Below are positions 36,046 to 43,042 of a stretch of DNA of 64,000 bases, piece by piece (position 1 is the stretch's first letter; each line of letters starts with the position of its first letter). The notes under the pieces were generated by a model that was not told the origin of the DNA, did no database searches, and saw only the letters and a program-made list of their open reading frames with translations. This DNA comes from Acetobacter farinalis (lineage in GTDB: Bacteria > Pseudomonadota > Alphaproteobacteria > Acetobacterales > Acetobacteraceae). The position numbers and the translations under genes are program-made. Location: contig NZ_JAPIUX010000001.1 of the NCBI RefSeq assembly GCF_026240015.1, positions 124,001 to 188,000 on the forward strand, in the 5' to 3' direction.

Positions 36046-37044
36046 TTATTCCTTTCCGAAAGACGTCCAGTTTTCTCCACCCATTGTCCAGGCCAGCAGG
36101 CCTTTCTGGGCGTGCAGGCGGTTTTCAGCTTCATCAAACACCACGGATTGCGGGCTTTCAAACACGTCCTGCGTGACTTCCTCCCCTATATGGGCGGGCA
36201 GGCAGTGCATGAAAAGGGCATCCGGCGCGGCGCAGGCCATCAGAGCCGCATCCACCCGGTAGGGGGAGAGCTTGGCGAGGCGGGCGGCGGAGTCTTCTTC
36301 CGGGTCCGACATGCTCAGCCATGTGTCCGTCACCACGCAATCCGCGCCTTTTACGGCGGCGTGCGGGTCTGTGGTCAGCATGACATCGCCCCCTTCCTGC
36401 TTTGCCCAGTCCAGCACGTCCTGCGGTGGGCGCATATCTGCCGGGGTAGCGGCGCGGAGCCGGAAACCAAAGCGCACGGCCCCTTCAATCAGGGAGACCA
36501 GCACGTTGTTCCCATCGCCCGTCCACGCAAAGGTGCGGCCCTTTACCGGGCCGCGATGTTCCTCATAGGTCAGGATATCCGCAAGGATCTGCACCGGGTG
36601 AGAGGAGGGTGTCAGCCCGTTGATGACCGGCACGGTGGCGGCGCGGGCCAGTTCATGCAGGTTTTCCGTGCAGCCTGTGCGCAGGACAAGGGCATCCACA
36701 AAGCGGGAGAGCACGCGGGCGGTATCGGTAATGCTCTCGCCCCGGCCGATCTGCATGTCCAAGGGGGAGAGGATGACGGCATCCCCCCCCAACTGGCGAA
36801 TCCCCACTTCAAACGAAACACGGGTGCGGGTGGAGGGCTTGGAGAGGATAATCCCCAAGGTGCGGCCTGCCAGCGGCACGCGCGGGTGCAGCGGGAAGCG
36901 CCGCCCCTTCTGCATCCGCTTCATGCCCTTGGCGACATCCAGAATCTGCCGCAGGGTGGCGGCATCCAGATCTTTCAGGTCGAGAAAGTGGCGCGGCCCG
37001 GCCAGTGTGGTGGTGGAGGAGAGGGAGGAAAGGGCAGCGCTCAC
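36046..37044 (-). CDS. argF: Ornithine carbamoyltransferase
   Basis: 332 residues. The carbamoyl-phosphate site STRTR (71-75), HPVQILAD, and the ornithine-side HCLPAH near the C-terminus are all present. It forms citrulline from ornithine and carbamoyl phosphate in arginine synthesis, in the cytosol. The start is a GTG at 37044 whose bases overlap the argD stop (GTGA), indicating translational coupling; a longer frame from 37128 would lie inside argD. Confidence 0.94.
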   Translation of the reverse strand: MSAALSSLSSTTTLAGPRHFLDLKDLDAATLRQILDVAKGMKRMQKGRRFPLHPRVPLAGRTLGIILSKPSTRTRVSFEVGIRQLGGDAVILSPLDMQIGRGESITDTARVLSRFVDALVLRTGCTENLHELARAATVPVINGLTPSSHPVQILADILTYEEHRGPVKGRTFAWTGDGNNVLVSLIEGAVRFGFRLRAATPADMRPPQDVLDWAKQEGGDVMLTTDPHAAVKGADCVVTDTWLSMSDPEEDSAARLAKLSPYRVDAALMACAAPDALFMHCLPAHIGEEVTQDVFESPQSVVFDEAENRLHAQKGLLAWTMGGENWTSFGKE

Positions 37045-38246
37045 AGGGTTGGCTCCAGTGTCTTGTTCATCTGGGTATCGGTCAGGGCCTGCACCGCCTT
37101 TTTCAGGCGGGAGACAGCCTCCCGGCACTCATCTTCAGAAATGGTAAGGGGCGGGACAAGCCGCAGCACGTTATCTCCCGCCGTCACGCACAGCAGGCCG
37201 GCCTCCTGCGCCGCCGCCTGCACGGTGCCAACCGGCAGCACACAGCGCAGCCCGATCAGCAGGCCAAGGCCGCGCCGTTCGGAAAAGACGGAGGGGGCTT
37301 CCTGCACCAGCGCGTCCAGCAGGGTTTCCAGCAGGGCCGCACGGGCGCGCACCTGCTCCAGAAAGCCGGGAGCCAGCAGGATATCCAGCACGGCATTGGC
37401 CGCCGTGCAGGCCAGCGGGTTTCCACCAAAGGTGGAGCCGTGCGTGCCCGCTGTCATGCCCTGCGCCACGGCTTCCGTGGCCAGAACGGCCCCGATGGGA
37501 AAGCCCCCGCCAAGGCCCTTGGCGGCGGACATCACATCCGGCGTGATTCCGGCCCATTCATGCGCGAACAGCCGCCCGGTGCGCCCGACGCCGGACTGCA
37601 CTTCATCCAGCGCCAGCAGGACACCCGTTTCATCACACAGGGCGCGGACAGCTTTCAGGAACTCCAGGCTGGCAACCTTGATGCCGCTTTCCCCCTGAAT
37701 GGGTTCGAGCATGATGGCGGCTGTCTGCGGTGTGATGGCGGCTTTCAGGGCTGCGATATCGTTGAAAGGCACATGGACAAAGCCGGGAGCCGGCGTGCCG
37801 AAGCCTTCCAGATATTTCGGGTTGCCGGTGGCGGAGAGCATGGCCAGCGTCCGGCCATGGAATGCGCCATCCATGCAGATGATTTCTGTCCGCTCCGGGT
37901 GCCCGGAGAGAGCCTGCGCACGGCGGGCGAACTTGACCATGCCTTCATTGGCTTCCGCGCCGGAATTGCAGAAGAACACGCTGTCCGCAAAGCTGTTGGC
38001 CACCAGCCGTTCCGCCAGCCGCGTGGCTTGCGGAATCTGGAACAGGTTGGACACATGCATCACACGGCTGATCTGCCCGGTCAGTTCGCTGACCATATGC
38101 GGGTGCGCATGCCCGATGGAGCAGGTGGCAACGCCCGCGGCAAAATCCAGGAATCGTCGCCCGTCCGTCGTGTACAGCCAGGCGCCTTCGCCACGCTCAA
38201 AAGCGAGGGGGGCACGGTTGTAGGTCGGTGTCAGGGCTGGAATCAT
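37041..38246 (-). CDS. argD: Acetylornithine aminotransferase
   Basis: 401 residues, a class III PLP aminotransferase. Features: FLDFAAGVATCSIGHAHP, FCNSGAEANEGMVKFAR, DGAFHGRTLAMLSATGN, DEVQSGVGRTGRLFAHEW and the PLP lysine in MSAAKGLGGGFPIGA. It interconverts N-acetylglutamate semialdehyde and acetylornithine; family members often also serve in lysine synthesis. It is first gene of the argD-argF unit, with a hairpin/T-tract in its leader. Its stop overlaps the argF start. Confidence 0.94.
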   Translation of the reverse strand: MIPALTPTYNRAPLAFERGEGAWLYTTDGRRFLDFAAGVATCSIGHAHPHMVSELTGQISRVMHVSNLFQIPQATRLAERLVANSFADSVFFCNSGAEANEGMVKFARRAQALSGHPERTEIICMDGAFHGRTLAMLSATGNPKYLEGFGTPAPGFVHVPFNDIAALKAAITPQTAAIMLEPIQGESGIKVASLEFLKAVRALCDETGVLLALDEVQSGVGRTGRLFAHEWAGITPDVMSAAKGLGGGFPIGAVLATEAVAQGMTAGTHGSTFGGNPLACTAANAVLDILLAPGFLEQVRARAALLETLLDALVQEAPSVFSERRGLGLLIGLRCVLPVGTVQAAAQEAGLLCVTAGDNVLRLVPPLTISEDECREAVSRLKKAVQALTDTQMNKTLEPTL

Positions 38247-38284
38247 GGAACTGTTCTTTGTGTTGCGGTGCGGTGATCATTAAA

Positions 38285-38337
38285 AAGGAAAAAACAGCAC
38301 AAAACAGAAAACGCCCGCTGCCTGTCTGGAGCGGGCG
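38285..38337 (-). terminator. Terminator-like hairpin in the argD leader (possible attenuator)
   Basis: On the minus strand, CGCCCGCT (38337-38330) pairs with AGCGGGCG (38319-38312), followed by T-rich sequence TTTTCTGTTTT and then TTTTTT nearer argD. No minus-strand gene precedes it, since recX upstream runs the other way. It therefore sits in the argD leader, about 65 bases ahead of the ATG, where it could control read-through. Confidence 0.55.
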
Positions 38338-38493
38338 ACCCGTTTGCACAATGGTATGATGAAGGCGTCCTGCACGCAGAGTCAAACGTCTAAAATGAAA
38401 ATCTCGCATGAAACTGTCACATTTCTTGCGCAAGAAGGGGGCAGGCGGGGAATGAATGGTCGTTTTGCATGAAAAAGGGGCATAAGGACGGAC

Positions 38494-39165
38494 ATGGGAT
38501 CTGATAGCACACGCCCCCCGGATGCCCCGCCGCCAGACCACAAGGTGCTGCGGGAGGCCGCTCTGGCGCATCTCGCACGGTTTTCCACCACACGGCAGGG
38601 GCTGGAGCAGGTGCTGCTGCGCCGCGTGGCCCGCTGGGAGCAGGCAGCCCTGAAAGCCGGGGCAGAGCAGGAGGATGTGCGCGCCACGGCCGCCGCACTG
38701 CGCCCGGTGGTGGCGGCTGTTGTGGAGAGCATGGCGGGGCTGGGCGCTGTGGATGATGCCGCCTTTGCCCATGCCCGTGCCCGCAGGCTGGTGCGCTCCG
38801 GGCGCTCGGGCCGCGCCGTGCAGGCGCATCTGGCGGCCCGCGGGGTGGAGGCGGATGTGCGGGAGGCGGTTCTGCAGGAGGTAGTGGAAGGGTTTTCTCC
38901 CGCCGAGGTCGAGCTTTCTTCCGCGCTGGTGCTGGCGCGCAAGCGGCGGCTGGGGCCGTTTGCCGGAGCGCCGTCACTCAGGCCGCCGCGAGCGGCCGCC
39001 CCGGAGGAAGAGGGCAGCCGGGGCAGCCCGGAGGAGGCCGAACAGAGGCGCGCCATGGGGGTGTTGGCCCGCGCGGGCTTCGGGCGGGATATCGCGCAGA
39101 AGGTGCTGGAGATGGATCTGGTAGAGGCGCAGGAGTGGATGGAGCGTTTGAGGGCCGAGTCGTGA
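38494..39165 (+). CDS. recX: Regulatory protein RecX
   Basis: 223 residues with the helical three-repeat RecX layout: ALAHLARFSTTRQGLEQVLLRR near the start, VDDAAFAHARARRLVRSGRSGRAVQAHLAARGV in the middle and RAMGVLARAGFGRDIAQKVLEMD at the end. A Pro/Glu-rich spacer (about 160-190) separates the last two helices. RecX inhibits RecA filament extension. recA is not in the window. The stop overlaps the start of the following CHAP lipoprotein gene. Confidence 0.85.
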   Translation: MGSDSTRPPDAPPPDHKVLREAALAHLARFSTTRQGLEQVLLRRVARWEQAALKAGAEQEDVRATAAALRPVVAAVVESMAGLGAVDDAAFAHARARRLVRSGRSGRAVQAHLAARGVEADVREAVLQEVVEGFSPAEVELSSALVLARKRRLGPFAGAPSLRPPRAAAPEEEGSRGSPEEAEQRRAMGVLARAGFGRDIAQKVLEMDLVEAQEWMERLRAES

Positions 39166-39620
39166 AACAGAGAAGCGTTCTTTTTCTGCCGCTGCTTCTG
39201 GCGGCCTGTGCCGGGCATGGCGGGTGGAACGGGTCCGTGCAGTGTGCCCCTTATGCGCGGGAGCACTCGGGCATTCAGTTGCGCGGGGCGGCGGCAAGCT
39301 GGTGGCGGCAGGCGGACGGGCAGTATGCCCGGAGTGACACGCCGCATCAGGGCGATGTGCTGGTGTTCCGCTCCACGGGGCGGCTGCCGTCCGGCCATGT
39401 CTCCGTGGTGCGGGTGGTGAAAGGCCCGCGCCTTGTGCTGGTGGACCACGCCAACTGGGAACCGGGTCGGGTGACGCGCAGTGCGCCGGTGGAAGATGTC
39501 TCGACGGAGAATAACTGGACACGGGTGCGTGTCTGGTGGTCGCCTATTCACGGCATGGGCAAAACCGTCTACCCTGCGTACGGATTTATAGAACCTGTGC
39601 TGGTGGGCAGTAATTCCTGA
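39162..39620 (+). CDS. CHAP-domain lipoprotein (putative peptidoglycan amidase/endopeptidase)
   Basis: 152 residues from a GTG at 39162 overlapping the recX stop (GTGA). A signal peptide with a lipobox-like LAAC precedes the CHAP domain: catalytic-type Cys in VQCAPYAREHSGIQLRGAAASWW, GDVLVFRS, His in SGHVSVVRVV and Asn in DHANW. This Cys/His/Asn arrangement is that of CHAP amidases, so it probably cleaves cell-wall peptides in the periplasm. Two cysteines near the start blur the lipidation site. Confidence 0.8.
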   Translation: MKQRSVLFLPLLLAACAGHGGWNGSVQCAPYAREHSGIQLRGAAASWWRQADGQYARSDTPHQGDVLVFRSTGRLPSGHVSVVRVVKGPRLVLVDHANWEPGRVTRSAPVEDVSTENNWTRVRVWWSPIHGMGKTVYPAYGFIEPVLVGSNS

Positions 39621-39800
39621 GCTGAGGCCAGCGGAAGGCTGCTCCGCGGGGAGTTTTCTCCTGTTTTTCAGGCCCGTGAGAGAGATCGGGCTTGCATGAT
39701 GGGGGAAGCGCCGCCATGTGGACAGTACGGAAACAGGGAATTTGGGCCGTGCGCAATGCGTCTTGCAGTGTGTCGGCCTGTAAACGCAGAGGGCTGTTGA

Positions 39801-40052
39801 ATGGGTAGCTTTAGCATCTGGCACTGGCTGATTGTGCTTGCGGTTGTGCTGGTGGTTTTTGGCGGTGGCGGCAAGATCAGCTCCATGATGGGTGACTTCG
39901 CGAAGGGGATTAAATCCTTCAAGAAACACATGGCGGATGATGAGCCGATGGATGAGCCTGCTTCACGCAGCGGTGGCCATATCTCCCCGCCGCCTGCCGG
40001 CCAGCCGGTAGACCCCGCAGCCGTGCAGCCCGAAAAAAGCCGCCAGCCCTGA
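39801..40052 (+). CDS. tatA: Sec-independent translocase subunit TatA/E
   Basis: 83 residues. A short N-terminal membrane helix (MGSFSIWHWLIVLAVVLVVFGGGG) is followed by the amphipathic helix KISSMMGDFAKGIKSFKKHM and a Pro-rich acidic tail, the standard TatA layout. TatA forms the transport pore for folded proteins. It is alone here; tatB and tatC are not in the window. mtnB begins 42 bases later with a small hairpin (ACCTTCC/GGAAGGT) between. Confidence 0.92.
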   Translation: MGSFSIWHWLIVLAVVLVVFGGGGKISSMMGDFAKGIKSFKKHMADDEPMDEPASRSGGHISPPPAGQPVDPAAVQPEKSRQP

Positions 40053-40094
40053 GGCGCGACCTTCCCGGAAGGTAGAAAGCCGGATTTGAAAAAC

Positions 40095-40715
40095 ATGAGT
40101 GAGACCATGACGGAATTTGCGCGCGCCGTGCAGGATATTCTTGCGGCCGGGCAACGGATGGACGCGCGCGGCTGGGTGCCTGCCACGGCGGGCAATATCA
40201 GCCGCCGCCTGTCGGACGGGCGGATCGCTATCACGCGGTCCGGGTGCCACAAGGGCTTCCTTCAGGGTGCGGATGTGATCACGGTGGATGAAGCCGGCAA
40301 ACCGCACAATGCAGGGGATAAACCCAGTGCGGAAACGCTGCTGCATTGCCAGATCTACCAGCAGGACCCCACAGCCGGGGCTGTGCTGCACGGGCATTCC
40401 GTAGCGGCCACTGTGCTTTCCATGACGGAAAAAAGCCCGGCCCTGCATCTTGCTGACTATGAAGTGCAGAAGGTTTTTGAAGGCCAGAGCACGCACGAAG
40501 CCTCCGTGCCCGTGCCCCTGTTTGACAATGATCAGGATATCGCCCGTCTGGCGCGGGAGGTGGAGCCGTCCTTCGGGAGCATGCCCGCGGGATATATCAT
40601 TCGTGGCCATGGTGTTTATGTGTGGGGCAAGGATATGCCCACCGCCCTGGCCCGGCTGGAAGGGCTGGAATTCCTGCTGGCCTGCATGCTGGAGAGAAGG
40701 AAGCTGGGCCTGTGA
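40095..40715 (+). CDS. mtnB: Methylthioribulose-1-phosphate dehydratase
   Basis: 206 residues of the class II aldolase fold. The zinc ligands His99 and His101 (VLHGHS) and a third His near RGHGVYVWG are present, and GWVPATAGNISRRL matches MtnB. It dehydrates 5-methylthioribulose-1-phosphate in the methionine salvage pathway. The ATG at 40095 is the family start. Its stop overlaps the mtnD start (GTGA), forming a tight operon. Confidence 0.92.
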   Translation: MSETMTEFARAVQDILAAGQRMDARGWVPATAGNISRRLSDGRIAITRSGCHKGFLQGADVITVDEAGKPHNAGDKPSAETLLHCQIYQQDPTAGAVLHGHSVAATVLSMTEKSPALHLADYEVQKVFEGQSTHEASVPVPLFDNDQDIARLAREVEPSFGSMPAGYIIRGHGVYVWGKDMPTALARLEGLEFLLACMLERRKLGL

Positions 40716-41257
40716 GCACACTGACTATCTATCAGGACACCGTTCCCGGAACGCCGCTGTTCCGCTCGCAGGACGCTGCGGAGATCGCAACACAATTGCG
40801 CCCGCTGGGCGTGCGGTTCGAGCGGTGGGAAGGCCCGGAAATTCCGCCGCGCTCTGCGGATGAGGCTGAAGTTCTGGCGACCTATCGCCCGTTTCTGGAC
40901 AAGCTGATGGGCGAAACCGGCGCAGGCTCCGCCGATGTTCTGCGCGTGAATGCCAGCACGCCCGACCGCCCGGCGCTGCGGGCCAAGTTCCTGTCCGAAC
41001 ATACGCATAGTGAAGATGAAGTGCGCTTTTTCGTGCATGGCTCCGGCCACTTCATCATGCATGTGGCGGACAAGATTTATGATGTGGAATGCACCCAGAC
41101 AGACCTGATTTCCGTGCCCGAAGGCACGAAGCACTGGTTTGATGCCGGGCCGGAGCCCGATTTTGTGACCCTGCGTATTTTCACCCGCAAGGAGGGCTGG
41201 ATTGCCGAATATACCGGCACAGACCTCGCCCGGCGTTTCATGGCGTATGATCAATGA
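40712..41257 (+). CDS. mtnD: Acireductone dioxygenase
   Basis: 181-residue cupin enzyme. The metal set His97, His99, Glu103 and His141 (EHTHSEDEVRF and EGTKHWFD) is intact. With Fe it gives the methionine precursor 2-keto-4-methylthiobutyrate and formate; with Ni the off-pathway products. The GTG start overlaps the mtnB stop, and the mtnC ATG overlaps its stop. Confidence 0.94.
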   Translation: MSTLTIYQDTVPGTPLFRSQDAAEIATQLRPLGVRFERWEGPEIPPRSADEAEVLATYRPFLDKLMGETGAGSADVLRVNASTPDRPALRAKFLSEHTHSEDEVRFFVHGSGHFIMHVADKIYDVECTQTDLISVPEGTKHWFDAGPEPDFVTLRIFTRKEGWIAEYTGTDLARRFMAYDQ

Positions 41258-41970
41258 GCGTGTTCTCTCACCCGCCGCGTGTTGTTCTGCTGGATATTGA
41301 AGGCACAACCGCGCCGGTTTCTTTCGTGCATCAGGTGCTGTTCCCCTATGCGCGGGCGCACCTGCCCGCAGTGCTGGCGGAGCAGGCGCATGAGCCGGTT
41401 GTGCGGGATGCCGTGCAGGAAATCGCCCGCCTGGCGCCCGGCGTGCCGCCCATGGAGCAGTTGACCCGCTGGATGGATGAGGATGCCAAGGTTGCCCCGC
41501 TCAAGGCTCTTCAGGGGCTGGTGTGGGGGCTGGGCTATCAGCGTGGGGAACTGATTGCCAGCCTCTATCCGGATGTGGTGCCGGAGCTTGAAGCGTGGTC
41601 ACGGGCCGGGCTCGTGCTGGCGGTTTATTCCTCCGGTTCGGAACCGGCGCAGAAGCTGATTTACGGCCACACACGGCAGGGTGATGTTACACCGCTGTTC
41701 AGCCGGTTTTTTGACCTGCGGGTGGGCGGCAAGAAAGAGGCGCAGAGCTACCGGAATATCCTGCTGGAAACCGGCTGGGCGCCAGAGGATGTGCTGTTTC
41801 TCTCCGATGTCACGGCGGAGCTGGATGCTGCGGCCGAGGCCGGGCTGCAGGTCTGCCAGATCGTGCGCCCGGAGGATGGCACTCTGGCCGGGAAGCACCA
41901 CCCTGTTGCGGCCACCCTGCCTGACGCGGCGCGTCTATTCGGGCTGCCGGGTGCGGAGCCGCACGCGTGA
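41254..41970 (+). CDS. mtnC: Enolase-phosphatase E1
   Basis: 238-residue HAD-superfamily enzyme. Motif I DIEGTT (from Asp14), motif II YSSGS, motif III Lys in GGKKEAQSY and motif IV FLSDVTAELDAA all fit MtnC. It enolises and dephosphorylates diketo-methylthiopentyl-1-phosphate to acireductone, the substrate of MtnD. The start overlaps the mtnD stop and the stop overlaps the ribF start. Confidence 0.94.
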   Translation: MSVFSHPPRVVLLDIEGTTAPVSFVHQVLFPYARAHLPAVLAEQAHEPVVRDAVQEIARLAPGVPPMEQLTRWMDEDAKVAPLKALQGLVWGLGYQRGELIASLYPDVVPELEAWSRAGLVLAVYSSGSEPAQKLIYGHTRQGDVTPLFSRFFDLRVGGKKEAQSYRNILLETGWAPEDVLFLSDVTAELDAAAEAGLQVCQIVRPEDGTLAGKHHPVAATLPDAARLFGLPGAEPHA

Positions 41971-42914
41971 TCAGGGCGCGACTGCACGAAAACTGGCGGG
42001 CCATTCCTGAGGATGCACGCGGCTGTGCCGCGGCTCTGGGCAATTTTGACGGCGTGCATCTGGGCCATGCCCATCTGGTGCATACGCTGCACACCGCCCG
42101 GCCGGACCTGCCGCTGGCTGTGGTGACGTTTGAGCCGCATCCGCGTGAGCTGTTCCGCCCGCAGGACCCGCCGTTCCGCCTGACGCTCTCCGCCGAGAAA
42201 CTGGCGGCGCTGGAAGCGCTGGGTGTGCAGCATGTGTTCCAGATCGGGTTTGATGAAGCGTTCTCCCGCATGTCCGCCGAGCAGTTTGTGGGGGATGTCC
42301 TGTTCAGCGCGCTCGGCCTCAGGCACATTGCCTGCGGGCAGGATTTTGCCTTCGGCCACCGGCGCGGGGGGGATGTCACCTTTCTGGCCGAGCAGGCGGC
42401 GGAACTGGAGATGGGCTTCACGCCGGTTGCCGCTCTGGCCGATGCTGGCGGGCCGTATTCCTCCTCCCGCATCCGGCGGCTTCTGCAGGACGGGTATCCC
42501 GAGCGCGCGGCGGAAGAGCTGGGCCGCCCGTGGTTTATCCGGGGTGAGGTGCAGCATGGAGACAAGCGCGGCCGCCTGCTGGGCTTCCCGACAGCCAATA
42601 TCCCGCTGGGGCGGCATCTGGAACCCGCACGGGGTGTTTACGCCGTGACAGTCCGGCTGCCCAACGGCCAGACGCGGCGCGGTGTGGCCAATATCGGCCG
42701 CCGCCCGACCATTAATGACGGGCAGGAAAGCCGCCTGGAAGTCAATCTGTTTGAATTTGACGGGGATCTGTACGGCCAGACTCTCTCCGTGGCCCTGCAC
42801 CGCATGCTGCGGCCGGAAAAACGGTTTGACGGGCTGGAGGCTCTGAAAAGCCAGATTGCGCAGGATGCCATGCAGGCCCGCAGCGCACTGGATGATGAAC
42901 TGAGCGCGAAATAA
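41967..42914 (+). CDS. ribF: Bifunctional riboflavin kinase/FAD synthetase
   Basis: 315 residues from a GTG overlapping the mtnC stop. The N-terminal FMN adenylyltransferase domain has GNFDGVHLGHAHL (HxGH type) and SSSRIRRLL. The C-terminal flavokinase domain has GRLLGFPTANIPL, VYAVTV and FEFDGDLYGQ. It converts riboflavin to FMN and FAD. ribF-ileS-lspA is a conserved order in proteobacteria. Confidence 0.94.
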   Translation: MIRARLHENWRAIPEDARGCAAALGNFDGVHLGHAHLVHTLHTARPDLPLAVVTFEPHPRELFRPQDPPFRLTLSAEKLAALEALGVQHVFQIGFDEAFSRMSAEQFVGDVLFSALGLRHIACGQDFAFGHRRGGDVTFLAEQAAELEMGFTPVAALADAGGPYSSSRIRRLLQDGYPERAAEELGRPWFIRGEVQHGDKRGRLLGFPTANIPLGRHLEPARGVYAVTVRLPNGQTRRGVANIGRRPTINDGQESRLEVNLFEFDGDLYGQTLSVALHRMLRPEKRFDGLEALKSQIAQDAMQARSALDDELSAK

Positions 42915-43042
42915 CCGTATCACTGCGCCTTGCAGCTTGACCCTTCGGGCTTGCGCCCGGATAACGAAAGACCGCACAGGTTTCCCGCGTCGGCAGACCT
43001 GTTCTTGTGCTGAACCCGAACCAGAGTGACACCTGCCGTTCC

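Noticed and set aside
36004..37698. 564-residue plus-strand open frame
   Set aside because: It is antisense to argF and argD, which carry all catalytic motifs.
40053..40094. SAM-type riboswitch before mtnB
   Set aside because: Only a small ACCTTCC/GGAAGGT hairpin is present; no known SAM riboswitch consensus could be matched in the 42-base gap.
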